DNA of 64,000 nt from Pseudomonadota bacterium (GTDB lineage Bacteria; Pseudomonadota; Alphaproteobacteria; Rhizobiales; Xanthobacteraceae), in assembly GCA_023423415.1 (NCBI GenBank), contig JAFAFP010000158.1, forward strand, positions 17,796 to 81,795, given 5' to 3'. The position numbers were made by a program, and so were the translations under genes. Below, piece after piece: positions 8,742-17,337 of this stretch (within the stretch, counting starts at the first letter, position 1; the number at the start of each line of letters is the position of its first letter). Under the pieces are notes generated by a model. It was not told where the DNA came from, made no database searches, and saw only the letters and a list, made by a program, of their open reading frames with translations.

Positions 8742-9779
8742 TTACGCTGCGACGGCCTTGGCTTCGGTCGGCACTTCCGAGATCGTTTTCAGCACCTGTG
8801 CTGCGATCTGGTAGGGATCGCCCTCCGAGTTCGGACGGCGATCTTCCAGGTAGCCCTTGTAGCCGTTGTTGACGAATGAGTGCGGCACGCGGATCGAGGC
8901 GCCGCGGTCGGCGACGCCATAGCTGAACTTGTTCCACGGCGCCGTTTCGTGCTTGCCGGTCAGGCGCAGGTGATTGTCCGGGCCGTAGACGGCGATGTGT
9001 TTGTGGAGGTTCTTGTCGAACGCCTTCATCAGCGCCTCAAAGTACGCCTTGCCGCCGACTTCGCGCATGTACTTGGTCGAGAAGTTGCAGTGCATGCCCG
9101 AGCCGTTCCAGTCGGTGTCGCCGAGCGGCTTGCAGTGGAATTCGATGTCGATGCCGTATTTCTCGGTGAGGCGCAGCAGCAGGTAGCGCGCGATCCAGAT
9201 CTGGTCGGCGGCGGTCTTCGAACCCTTGCCGAAGATCTGGAATTCCCACTGGCCCTTCGCCACTTCGGCGTTGACGCCTTCGTGGTTGATGCCGGCGGCG
9301 AGGCACAGCTCGAGATGCTCTTCCACGATCTCGCGGGCGACCGAACCGACATTCTTGTAGCCGACGCCGGTGTAGTAGGGGCCTTGCGGGGCCGGATAGC
9401 CTTCCGTCGGGAAGCCAAGCGGACGACCGTCCTTGTAGAAAAAGTACTCCTGCTCGAAGCCGAACCAAGCATCTGGATCATCGAGGACGGTGACGCGGGT
9501 GTTCGACGGGTGCGGGGTGACGCCATCCGGCATCATCACTTCGCACATCACGAGCGCGCCGTTCTTGCGCGCAGCGTCGGGGTAGATGGCGACCGGCTTC
9601 AATACGCAATCGGAGCTACGGCCCTCGGCCTGCATCGTCGATGAACCATCGAAGCCCCAGAGCGGAAGCTGCTCGAGCGTCGGAAAACTGTCGAATTCTT
9701 TCAGCTGGGTTTTACCACGCAGATTCGGAACCGGCGTGTAACCATCGAGCCAAATGTATTCGAGCTTGTACTTTGTCAT
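8742..9779 (-). CDS. glnII: Glutamine synthetase, type II (eukaryotic type)
   Basis: A 345-residue enzyme making glutamine from glutamate, ammonia and ATP. The ATG at 9779 starts MTKYKLEYIWLDGYTPVPNLRGKT, which matches GSII; the longer open frame to 9923 is rejected. WGFDGSST, then the ATP- and ammonia-binding region (NHEGVNAEVAKGQWEFQ) and HLRLTGKHETAPWNKFS are present. GSII occurs in rhizobia and relatives in addition to GlnA (GSI). Unlike GSI it lacks the adenylylation loop and is mainly controlled by transcription. A sigma-54-type promoter lies upstream, gstI is divergent and a terminator follows, so the gene looks monocistronic and nitrogen-regulated. Confidence 0.96.
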   Translation of the reverse strand: MTKYKLEYIWLDGYTPVPNLRGKTQLKEFDSFPTLEQLPLWGFDGSSTMQAEGRSSDCVLKPVAIYPDAARKNGALVMCEVMMPDGVTPHPSNTRVTVLDDPDAWFGFEQEYFFYKDGRPLGFPTEGYPAPQGPYYTGVGYKNVGSVAREIVEEHLELCLAAGINHEGVNAEVAKGQWEFQIFGKGSKTAADQIWIARYLLLRLTEKYGIDIEFHCKPLGDTDWNGSGMHCNFSTKYMREVGGKAYFEALMKAFDKNLHKHIAVYGPDNHLRLTGKHETAPWNKFSYGVADRGASIRVPHSFVNNGYKGYLEDRRPNSEGDPYQIAAQVLKTISEVPTEAKAVAA

Positions 9780-9863
9780 TGGTCTCTCATCTCGGATGAC
9801 GCGAAGGAGCGGTAGCCTGGTGCTCGGCGCCGGCTCGCGCCCGGCCGCCGGCAGAGCGTTTGC

Positions 9864-9882
9864 TAGCACTTTGTGTGCCAAT
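9864..9882 (-). promoter_or_regulatory. Sigma-54 (RpoN) type promoter of glnII
   Basis: Minus strand TTGGCACACAAAGTGCTA contains the -24 GG (9879-9878) and -12 GC (9867-9866) dinucleotides with exactly 10 bases between them. It matches TGGCAC..TGC closely. The transcript would start near 9855, about 75 nt before the ATG. RpoN/NtrC control of glnII is established in rhizobia, and an imperfect GACA..TGTC palindrome at 9935-9954 may be an activator site, which is less certain. Confidence 0.75.
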
Positions 9883-10089
9883 TCAAAGGGCAGCGCCTGC
9901 GTGCGCGGCAGATGCTGCACCACGGCAGATATACGACACAGCCATTGTGCTGTCTGGAAGAGCAGGGAAGGGGTTGCCTAAAATGTAGTCAAATACTGAT
10001 TTATTTTCAGGCAAACGGATCAATAGGGCGGCAAAGCGATTATATTTGTCCACGCGCGGTGGACTCGCGCGACCGAAAGGATCCGGACG

Positions 10090-10278
10090 ATGAGAAGTCT
10101 CAATCGCGGTCCCGCCAAGATTTACGCTTTTCCCGCCAGGGGCCGTTTTGCTGCGGATGACCAGCACGACGACAGCCGGCCACGTCTTTCCGGCCCTACC
10201 GTACCGTGCGTCTCAAGCAGCAGTTCCTGGTATCACGACGAAGCCATTCGCGAAGCCGAGCAACCGCGCAAGAATTAG
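10090..10278 (+). CDS. gstI: GstI-like small protein (DUF2735), glnII translational inhibitor family
   Basis: A 62-residue protein divergent from glnII. Its pattern (SLNRGPAKIYAFP near the start, SSSSWYHDEAIREAEQPRKN at the end) fits the small DUF2735 proteins. In Rhizobium leguminosarum the equivalent 63-residue gene, gstI, lies upstream of and divergent from glnII and inhibits glnII translation; its expression is repressed by NtrC. The same position and size support that assignment here. An AAAGGA site precedes the ATG. A self-complementary CGCGCG pair at 10053-10071 lies in the leader. Identification is by position and sequence pattern, not by alignment. Confidence 0.8.
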   Translation: MRSLNRGPAKIYAFPARGRFAADDQHDDSRPRLSGPTVPCVSSSSSWYHDEAIREAEQPRKN

Positions 10279-10335
10279 AAATTGCCGCTGACGCAAGCTC
10301 TCGTTTTTTCTGCGTGCAGACAGGCGCGCGCCGTT

Positions 10336-11277
10336 TCACGTGCCAAAAATCGACCAGCCCATCCGCTTCGTGAGCGCTTCCAGCGCGATACGGCCGAGAT
10401 GGGAGTTGCCGTTGTCGTCGAGGCCCGGCGACCATACGGCGATGGAGGCTTTGCCGGGCGCAATCGCAAGGATCCCGCCGCCGACGCCGCTCTTGCCAGG
10501 CAGGCCGACGCGATACGCAAACTCGCCTGACCCATCATAGTGACCGCATGTCAGCATGATCGCATTGATGCGACGGGCGCGCTCGGGCTGAACAACCGAG
10601 TATCCCGTCGAAGGATTGCGGCCGAGATGGGCCAGAAAGCGCCCGGCCATCGCGAGTTGCCGGCACGACATCGCAATCGCGCAGTGATGGAAGTACACGC
10701 CGAGCGTGAAATCGACCGGATTGTCGAGCACGCCGAACGACTTCATGTAATTGGCGAGCGCGATGTTGCGATATCCGGTGCGCTGTTCGGATGCCGCAAC
10801 CGCCTCGTCGATCATGACAGACGAATCGTCGGCGATGAACTGCATGAAGCGCAGGATATCGCCCAGCGCCTCGCGCGGCTTGTGCCCGGACAGGATCGCA
10901 TCGGTGACGGCGATCGCACCGGCGTTGATGAAGGGATTGCGCGGAATCCCCTTCTCGTATTCGAGCTGGACGATGGAGTTGAACGCGCTGCCGGAGGGTT
11001 CGCGGCCGACGCGCTTCCACAGCCGGTCGCCGATCTTGCCGAGGGCGAGTGTCAGCGTGAACACCTTGGAGATGCTCTGGATCGAAAACGGTGTGTCGCT
11101 GTCGCCGCTTGTGGCGATATTGCCCTCGTTGTCGATGACGGCGATCCCGAACGCACTCGGGTCTGCCCGGGCCAGTTCGGGGATGTAGGTTGCCACCTGT
11201 CCCCGATCCTGCCGCTGCCGCATCTCGTCGGCGATTTCCTTTACAACAACGTCGAGGTCAGGTGCGGCGTGGCTCAT
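10336..11277 (-). CDS. glsA: Glutaminase (GlsA/YbaS family)
   Basis: A 313-residue cytoplasmic enzyme, normal length for the family, hydrolysing glutamine to glutamate and ammonia. The serine-dependent-hydrolase motif S68-I-S-K71 (SIQSISK) supplies the nucleophile and general base. GIPRNPFINAGAI (about 106-118) and GLPGKSGVGGGI near 265 are family signatures. It is convergent with gstI. Placed next to glnII, it encodes the reverse reaction, so the locus covers both glutamine synthesis and breakdown. No obvious partner gene (transporter) is present. Confidence 0.95.
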   Translation of the reverse strand: MSHAAPDLDVVVKEIADEMRQRQDRGQVATYIPELARADPSAFGIAVIDNEGNIATSGDSDTPFSIQSISKVFTLTLALGKIGDRLWKRVGREPSGSAFNSIVQLEYEKGIPRNPFINAGAIAVTDAILSGHKPREALGDILRFMQFIADDSSVMIDEAVAASEQRTGYRNIALANYMKSFGVLDNPVDFTLGVYFHHCAIAMSCRQLAMAGRFLAHLGRNPSTGYSVVQPERARRINAIMLTCGHYDGSGEFAYRVGLPGKSGVGGGILAIAPGKASIAVWSPGLDDNGNSHLGRIALEALTKRMGWSIFGT

Positions 11278-11513
11278 CTGTGGTCAGGCTGAAGGTGTGA
11301 TCGCGTTCATGAATGCGAGAACGGCAATGCAAGAATGACACCGTTCGCGCAGGCTCCATGTAGCGAAGGCATGGAGATGGGGACGTTGTCGTTGAATCGT
11401 TTTGACTTGGTTAGGAGGGAGGCCGCAACTGTTTGAAGCCAAGGACAATAGCAGAAAACGATACCCGATATGTGCGGGGATAGTCGCTAAGTCGCTGAAA
11501 TTGATGAGCTATT

Positions 11514-11587
11514 TGGCTGGGGAACTAGGATTCGAACCTAGATTAACGGAGTCAGAGTCCGCTGTTCTACCATTGAACTATTCCCCA
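11514..11587 (-). tRNA. tRNA-Gln (anticodon CTG)
   Basis: The minus strand folds as a complete 74-nt tRNA including an encoded CCA: acceptor stem TGGGGAA/TTCCCCA, D arm, anticodon stem GCGGA/TCCGT enclosing CTCTGAC (CTG at the anticodon), and T arm with GGTTCGAATCC. CTG reads the glutamine codon CAG. It lies 236 nt upstream of glsA on the same strand. Confidence 0.95.
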
Positions 11588-11700
11588 AAACCCCGCCCAA
11601 GGCGTGTCCCGGGAGCGCCGGAATCGGCGATACATATACGGCACCGCCGCGTATTTCAAATACGCTTTTCGCGTTATTCGGGATGCAATCCAGAACAAAC

Positions 11701-11880
11701 CTACGGCCGAGCGGCCTCAGCCCGGGGCCGCGCCGAAGCCTCTGCGAATTCATCGGTCTCCTTGCAGATCACGCCGCAATAGAAACGTTCCTTGCCAAGC
11801 TGCCAGGCCGAAAGTTCTTCAAGACACCGACCGCAAGCCGCGCAAAGGAATCCGTACAACGGATGCTGTTGTTCTTTCAT
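11701..11880 (-). CDS. Small cysteine-rich (zinc-ribbon-like) protein
   Basis: A 59-residue frame starting at the ATG at 11880. Cysteines at 13, 16, 19, 35 and 39 (CAACGRC and YCGVIC) suggest a small zinc ribbon; the C-terminal 20 residues are Ala/Arg/Glu-rich. No good Shine-Dalgarno was seen, and the frame stays open to 12105, so the start is uncertain. It lies between the tRNA-Gln gene and a second small gene on the same strand and could be co-transcribed with it. Confidence 0.5.
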   Translation of the reverse strand: MKEQQHPLYGFLCAACGRCLEELSAWQLGKERFYCGVICKETDEFAEASARPRAEAARP

Positions 11881-11962
11881 CTGCTGATATGTTTGGAAAT
11901 GCCGACCCCCGAGCGCCTCTAACGCTCCGACGCACCATCCGTTCCCCCGAAAATAAGCAACC

Positions 11963-12133
11963 TCAGGCGGTATGCCCGTCGTCGATATCCTTCGGCGTGT
12001 TCTTTCGTTGCTGGGGTACCATGCGCGCCGGATCGGGCTCGCCGGGCACGCCGCGCGGGCCAAGAATCTCTCGCTGCATCTCGTCCTCGGTTTCCAGCCG
12101 ATCACGATTTTCCGAAAGCGGACGTTGTTTCAT
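11963..12133 (-). CDS. Small charged protein, hypothetical
   Basis: A 56-residue frame beginning MKQRPLSENRDRLETEDEM with a strong GGAGG site 6 nt before the ATG at 12133. The protein is hydrophilic, Pro/Asp/Arg/Gln-rich, lacks a membrane segment and is probably unstructured. It falls 55 nt after the metZ stop and 82 nt before the zinc-ribbon-like gene, so metZ, this gene and the next could form a transcription unit. No family was recognised. Translation signals make it more likely to be real than the flanking short frames. Confidence 0.6.
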   Translation of the reverse strand: MKQRPLSENRDRLETEDEMQREILGPRGVPGEPDPARMVPQQRKNTPKDIDDGHTA

Positions 12134-12188
12134 GGAAACCTCCGCCTTCGAAACGCGTCAATGGTGCGGTCGTTCCCGCGATCAGACG

Positions 12189-13370
12189 TCACACCTTGTC
12201 GAGGGCCGCCAGGATGTCTTCCAAGATGTCGTCGGGGTGTTCGAGGCCGACCGACAGGCGCAAAAAGCCATCGGTGATGCCAAGATCGGCGCGCGCCTGT
12301 TGCGTGAGGCGCTGATGTGTCGTCGTCGCGGGATGCGTGATCAGGCTCTTGGCATCGCCGAGATTGTTGGAGATGCGCACGAGCTGCAGCGCGTCCTGGA
12401 AGCGGAAGGCGCCGGCTTTGTCGCCGGTTACTTCCAAGGCGACGAGCGTCGAGCCGCCGCGCATCTGCCGCTGGATGATGTCGGCCTGAGGATGATCCGG
12501 ACGGCCAGGATAGATCAACCGTTTGACCTTTGGATGATTGTGCAAAGCAACGGCAACCGCCGCGGCCGTGTCCGTTTGGCGGCGGACACGCACCGCTAAT
12601 GTCTCTAGACCCTTCAGCAAAACCCACGCGTTGAACGGTGACATCGACGGGCCGGTCTGGCGGAACAGGGTCTGGATATTGTCGGCAATGAATTTCTGCG
12701 AGCCGAGAATGACGCCGCCAAGGCAGCGCCCCTGACCGTCGATATGTTTCGTGGCGGAGTACACGACGCAGTCGGCGCCAAGCGCGAGCGGACTTTGCCA
12801 TAGCGGCGTCGAGAACACATTGTCCACCGTGACGGTTGCGCCGGCTTCGTGCGCGATCTTCGACACGGCGGCGATGTCGATCACTTCGAGCGTCGGGTTG
12901 GCCGGCGTCTCCATGAAGAATGTCTTGGTGTTGGGACGGACGGCGTTCTTCCACTGATTGAGATCGGTGCCATCGACCAGCGTCGAGGTGACGCCGAAAC
13001 GGGGCAGCAATTCTTCGACCACGTAAAGACATGAACCGAACAGGGCCCGTGACGCTACGACGTGATCGCCGGCCTTGACCTGGCCCATCATCGCCAACGT
13101 GACGGCGGCCATGCCGGTCGCCGTGGCGCGTGCATCTTCAGCGCCTTCGAATTCCGCCATGCGCTGCTCGAACATGCGCACGGTGGGATTGGCGAAGCGT
13201 GAATACTGAAAGCCCGGATCCTCGCCCTTGAAGCGTGCTTCGGCCTGCGCCGAATTGTCGTAAACATAGCCTTGCGTAAGGAATAGAGCCTCGGACGTCT
13301 CGCCGAACTGTGAGCGTAGAATGCCGGACTGAACAAGGCGGGTTTCGGGGCGGTAGTTGCGTGGTGACAT
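12189..13370 (-). CDS. metZ: O-succinylhomoserine sulfhydrylase
   Basis: A 393-residue PLP enzyme that makes homocysteine directly from O-succinylhomoserine and sulfide. The ATG at 13370 (MSPRNYRPETRLV) has a GGAAGG site and is preferred over the open frame to 13475. VYSATKHIDGQG places the PLP lysine at about 208. The region ETPANPTLEVIDI and SATKHIDGQGRCLGG are typical of the MetZ branch rather than of MetB or MetC. A SAM-II riboswitch and an intrinsic terminator precede it, so methionine-pathway feedback acts on the transcript. Confidence 0.93.
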   Translation of the reverse strand: MSPRNYRPETRLVQSGILRSQFGETSEALFLTQGYVYDNSAQAEARFKGEDPGFQYSRFANPTVRMFEQRMAEFEGAEDARATATGMAAVTLAMMGQVKAGDHVVASRALFGSCLYVVEELLPRFGVTSTLVDGTDLNQWKNAVRPNTKTFFMETPANPTLEVIDIAAVSKIAHEAGATVTVDNVFSTPLWQSPLALGADCVVYSATKHIDGQGRCLGGVILGSQKFIADNIQTLFRQTGPSMSPFNAWVLLKGLETLAVRVRRQTDTAAAVAVALHNHPKVKRLIYPGRPDHPQADIIQRQMRGGSTLVALEVTGDKAGAFRFQDALQLVRISNNLGDAKSLITHPATTTHQRLTQQARADLGITDGFLRLSVGLEHPDDILEDILAALDKV

Positions 13371-13439
13371 CGCAGGCTTCCTTCCAGAACGTTTCACACC
13401 GAGCTTGTCCCTGAGCATGGCGATCCATGCGCAGGGCAC

Positions 13440-13470
13440 AAAAAATCCCGGCCGGAAAATCCGGGCCGGG
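13440..13470 (-). terminator. Terminator hairpin in the metZ leader
   Basis: On the minus strand a GC-rich hairpin (CCCGGCCCGG with CCGGCCGGG, one bulged base, ATTTT loop) is followed by a run of T. It lies between the SAM-II aptamer and the metZ start. The GGCCGGGG at the aptamer's 3' edge (13481-13488) can pair with the left arm as an antiterminator. Confidence 0.75.
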
Positions 13471-13481
13471 CACAAACGTCC

Positions 13482-13543
13482 CCGGCCTTTTAGCGAGTTG
13501 TTTTACGTGGCTGCAAGCCGGCCGGCTCAAATTGACCACGGAT
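13482..13543 (-). ncRNA. SAM-II riboswitch aptamer (metA motif)
   Basis: The minus strand has the aptamer landmarks in order: CGTGG (rc of 13536-13540) pairing with CCACG, an intervening TTTGAGCC..GGCTTGCAGCC segment, and the conserved GCTAAAAGG at 13483-13492 that forms the H-type pseudoknot strand. SAM-II binds S-adenosylmethionine and is typical of alphaproteobacterial met genes. Ligand binding should lower metZ expression here, probably through the terminator that follows. Confidence 0.88.
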
Positions 13544-13598
13544 CGAATTCGCTCTTACGCCCCGGCAGAAACCGCGTCAAGGCATGGTTGCATGCCGC

Positions 13599-15980
13599 TT
13601 ATGCAGCTCTGTTTTGTTGGGCCGACTGGATCGCTGCCCACACCCGCGATGGCGATGCGGGCATGTCGATATGGCGGATGCCATACACTGACAGTGCATC
13701 GACGACCGCATTCATCACGCAAACCAGCGCGCCGGCGCAGCCGGCTTCGCCGCAGCCCTTGGTGCCAAGCGGATTGGTGGTCGCCGGCACTGCGTGGCTG
13801 AAGAAACCGATATTCGGTGCGCTCTTGGCGCGCGGCATCGCATAGTCCTGGAACGAGCCGGTCAGCAACTGACCGTCCGCATCATAGACCGCGTTCTCCA
13901 TCAGCGCCTGACCGATGCCCTGGATCACGCCGCCATGCACCTGGCCTTCGACCAGCAGCGGATTGATGATTGTGCCAAAGTCATTGACCGACGAGTATCT
14001 CACGACATCCGTCGCGCCGGTCTCCGGATCGATCTCCACCTCGGCGATGTGACAGCCATTTGGGAAGGCCGATGGCGCGCCGTTATAGGTATGGCTGACA
14101 TCGAGCGTCTGCGGCACGTCATCCGGCAATCGCATTCCGGCATGGAGTTTCCCGGCAAGCTCCATGATGCCGATCGAGTGATCGGTGCCGGAGATCGTGA
14201 AGCGGCCATTGGTGAACTCGATATCGCCGGGCGATGCCTCCAGAACGTGCGAGGCGATCGCCTTGCCGTTCTCGATAACGATGGCGGATGCTTCGATGAT
14301 GGCCGCGCCGCTGGCCGTCACGGAGCGCGAGCCGCCGCTGCCGCCACCGGCGATGAGCTGATCGCTATCGCCCTGCACAAGACGGATGCGTTCGAACGGA
14401 ATACCGAGCGCGTGCGACAGCACCTGGGCAAATGAGGTGGCATGACCCTGACCGTAATCGAGCGTGCCGGTGATGATGGTGACGTCGCCATTCGGCTCGA
14501 AGCGGATGCCGCCCATTTCCTTGCTGGGGGGCGCAGTGACTTCGAGGAACGAGCCGATGCCAATGCCACGCAATTTTCCACGCGATGCACTCTCGTGCTT
14601 GCGTGCCTCGAAGCCGGCGACGTCGGCGATCTTCTGCGTTTCCTCGAACAGGGCCGGGAAGTCGCCGCTATCGTAGTTCATGCCCGATGAAGCTGTGTAC
14701 GGAAACTCTGTCGGCGCAATGTGATTGCGGCGGCGCAGTTCGAGACGGTCGATGCCCATCTCGGCAGCAGCCGCGTCGATCAATCGCTCCATGTAATAGT
14801 TGCCCTCCGGGCGCCCTGCGCCGCGATAGGCGGAAACCTGCGTCGTGTTGGTGAACACGCATTTCGCCGAGACTTCGAGCAGCGGCGTGCGATAGACGCT
14901 GACGATATTCTTCACGAGGTTCTGCGTGCCTGGCACCGGCGAGACCGTCGCCAGGAACCCGCCCATATTGGCGTGGCTTGTGGCGCGGAGCGCGATGAAG
15001 CGTCCGTCCTTGTCCAGAGCCAGTTCGACATCGACTTCATGATCGCGGCCATGCGAGTCCGAAACGAATGAGCCGGAGCGATCGTCCGTCCATTTCACCG
15101 GCCGTCCGAGTTGTCGGGACGCATGCAGGATGCAGACATATTCGGGATAGATCTGCGCCTTCATGCCGAACGAGCCGCCGACATTGCCGGTCAGTACGCG
15201 GACCTTGTTCGGCTTGACGCCCAGGATGTCAGCCAGTTGTGCCCTCATGCCGAACACACCCTGGCTTTGCGAATGCAGGGTCCAATGGTCCTGTGTCGCG
15301 TCATATTCGCCAATCGCGGCGCGCGGCTCCATCGGCGCAGCCACAAGGCGGGTATTGCGTAGCGATAGCCTTGTTACATGCGCAGCCTGGGCGAAGGTCT
15401 CGGCAACCTTTTCGCTGTCGCCATAGTGATAATCGAGCGCGATATTGTCCGGCACTTCGTCGAACAGTTGCGGAGCGCCCGGTTGCGCCGCCTCGCTGGC
15501 GAGCGTCACTGCGGGCAGGGGATCGATATCGAGGATCACGGCGTCGGCCGCATCGCGGGCCTGTGCCGCCGTCTCGGCGACCACGACCGCGACCGGATCG
15601 CCGACAAAGCGGACCTTGGCGTCAGCCAGCGCATGGCGCGCCGGTTTCTTCATGTCCGAGCCGTCGCGGTTCTTGAACGGGGCGAAGCATTTCAGCGTCC
15701 CGTATCCGACGAGATCGCGCGCTGCATAAACGCCAAGCACGCCCGGCATGGTCCGCGCCGCGTCCGTATCAATGCCGTTGATGATTCCGTGCGCATACGG
15801 CGAGCGCACCATCACCCCATAAGCCTGCCCGGCGAGGTTCATGTCGTCCGTGTAGTGGCCACGGCCCTGGACCAGGACCGGGTCTTCGGTGCGCGGGACA
15901 GGCTGGCCGACGCCGAACTTGGTCAGGGACCAATCCTGATCCGGATTCTCGAATTGCGGGGCATTTTCGCGAATGTTCAT
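13599..15980 (-). CDS. Molybdopterin-binding large subunit of a xanthine dehydrogenase-family hydroxylase (coxL-like, form II)
   Basis: A 793-residue protein from the ATG at 15980 (MNIRENAP); the frame is open to 16169. GVGQPVPRTEDPVLVQGRGHY and the molybdopterin contacts (GGSFGMK around 260; VSAYRGAGRPE about 395) are visible, and GCGEAG near the C-terminus gives the catalytic Glu. AYRGAGRPE replaces the AYRCSFR motif of true CO dehydrogenase, so a form II aerobic hydroxylase of unknown substrate is indicated. No FAD subunit or 2Fe-2S subunit is adjacent in the window. It ends 55 nt before the metZ riboswitch. Confidence 0.9.
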   Translation of the reverse strand: MNIRENAPQFENPDQDWSLTKFGVGQPVPRTEDPVLVQGRGHYTDDMNLAGQAYGVMVRSPYAHGIINGIDTDAARTMPGVLGVYAARDLVGYGTLKCFAPFKNRDGSDMKKPARHALADAKVRFVGDPVAVVVAETAAQARDAADAVILDIDPLPAVTLASEAAQPGAPQLFDEVPDNIALDYHYGDSEKVAETFAQAAHVTRLSLRNTRLVAAPMEPRAAIGEYDATQDHWTLHSQSQGVFGMRAQLADILGVKPNKVRVLTGNVGGSFGMKAQIYPEYVCILHASRQLGRPVKWTDDRSGSFVSDSHGRDHEVDVELALDKDGRFIALRATSHANMGGFLATVSPVPGTQNLVKNIVSVYRTPLLEVSAKCVFTNTTQVSAYRGAGRPEGNYYMERLIDAAAAEMGIDRLELRRRNHIAPTEFPYTASSGMNYDSGDFPALFEETQKIADVAGFEARKHESASRGKLRGIGIGSFLEVTAPPSKEMGGIRFEPNGDVTIITGTLDYGQGHATSFAQVLSHALGIPFERIRLVQGDSDQLIAGGGSGGSRSVTASGAAIIEASAIVIENGKAIASHVLEASPGDIEFTNGRFTISGTDHSIGIMELAGKLHAGMRLPDDVPQTLDVSHTYNGAPSAFPNGCHIAEVEIDPETGATDVVRYSSVNDFGTIINPLLVEGQVHGGVIQGIGQALMENAVYDADGQLLTGSFQDYAMPRAKSAPNIGFFSHAVPATTNPLGTKGCGEAGCAGALVCVMNAVVDALSVYGIRHIDMPASPSRVWAAIQSAQQNRAA

Positions 15981-16200
15981 ACGGGCATCGGTGACATATG
16001 GGGATGACGGGAGATTGTCCCGAGATAACGGGCCAGTTCCTCCGCCACAAGGACGGCCGGCGGCATGCCAGTTTCCCATCAGTTGCAACGCCCGCTGCCA
16101 CTCTCTAGACTTTGAGTGAACTTTGAACACAACGCCGCCGGAACGCCCGGAACCACATCCCTGGGCCATGCGGGGCAGGACGAGCTAAATCAACGACGAG

Positions 16201-17337
16201 GTGCGGGCGACCGGCCTCGATCCCGCGCGTGATCGAGCGCCGGTCGATCCTGCGCAAAGGTTCGGCTATCAGGGGGATCGAGGTTCGCCTCAGGTACAAC
16301 TGGGCCGTGATGGTCGCGCGGATTCCGCCGCTGCGGGCGCTGATTTATGCGGTCCATCCTATGCAGCGCTCGATCTGGGCACCAATAATTGCCGGTTGCT
16401 GGTAGCTCGCGCGACTCACGACGGCTTCCGCGTGATCGATGCTTTTTCCCGCATCATCCGGCTGGGCGAGGGAATCACTGCATCGGGGCGGCTCGGTGAG
16501 CCGGCGATCGCTCGCGCTGTTGAAGTGCTGACGATCTGCCGGGACAAGATGCGCAATCGCGGCGTGACCCGGATGCGTCTGATCGCGACTGAGGCTTGTC
16601 GTCTCGCCACGAATGGTGGCGATTTCCTCGATCGGGTGCGCGCCGATGTCGGCATTGCGCTTGAAATCGTCGATCGTGAAACCGAAGCCATGCTCGCGGC
16701 GATCGGCTGTACGCCGCTGGTCGATCCCGATTCCCAGGGCGCGATCCTGTTCGATATCGGGGGCGGATCGTCGGAGATCGCCAAGCTCGGTCGACCGCAA
16801 GCACACCGCAACGGTCCACCCGGGCCGGACGTGCGCGGATGGATTTCGCTGCCGGTCGGCGTCGTCACACTTGCCGAACGTCACGGCGGCGTTGTGGTCA
16901 CGCGCAAGATCTTCGAAGCTATGGTCGATGAGGTCACGCTCCATTTGCGGGATTTCGCACGCGAGCATGCGGACGATCATTCCGGTGATATGCATCTGCT
17001 CGGCACATCGGGGACGGTGACGACGATCGCCGGCGTACATCTTGGCTTGCGTCGCTATGACCGGCGCCGGGTCGATGGCTGCTGGATGATGGACGGCGAA
17101 GTCACAGATGTGATGGAGCGCATGCTCGCCATGTCTTATGAGGAACGCGTGGAGAATGCTTGCATCGGTGCGGATCGGGCCGATCTCGTGCTGGCCGGTT
17201 GCGCCATTCTCGAAGCGATCCGCAGGGTTTTCCCGAGCGCGCGGCTGCGCGTCGCCGATCGCGGTTTGCGCGAAGGCATGTTGGTGCAGATGATGCGCGC
17301 CGATGGTGTGTGGCGCGAGACGGGTGTGGTTTCGTGA
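16201..17337 (+). CDS. ppx: Ppx/GppA phosphatase family protein
   Basis: A 378-residue ASKHA-fold enzyme acting on polyphosphate or pppGpp. YAALDLGTNNCRLLVA (about 55-70) is the phosphate-1 motif and FDIGGGSSEIAKL the phosphate-2 motif; GTSGTVTTIAGV lies near 270. The start is uncertain: the GTG at 16201 gives a 50-residue unmatched N-terminus, and a later start is possible. Ppx and GppA cannot be separated by sequence alone. Its TGA stop overlaps the GTG start of rlmE (GTGA), which implies translational coupling. Confidence 0.9.
   Translation: MRATGLDPARDRAPVDPAQRFGYQGDRGSPQVQLGRDGRADSAAAGADLCGPSYAALDLGTNNCRLLVARATHDGFRVIDAFSRIIRLGEGITASGRLGEPAIARAVEVLTICRDKMRNRGVTRMRLIATEACRLATNGGDFLDRVRADVGIALEIVDRETEAMLAAIGCTPLVDPDSQGAILFDIGGGSSEIAKLGRPQAHRNGPPGPDVRGWISLPVGVVTLAERHGGVVVTRKIFEAMVDEVTLHLRDFAREHADDHSGDMHLLGTSGTVTTIAGVHLGLRRYDRRRVDGCWMMDGEVTDVMERMLAMSYEERVENACIGADRADLVLAGCAILEAIRRVFPSARLRVADRGLREGMLVQMMRADGVWRETGVVS

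Noticed and set aside
11402..11782. 126-codon frame overlapping the tRNA-Gln gene
   Set aside because: It runs across the tRNA on the opposite strand and reads low-complexity sequence; the tRNA fold is complete.
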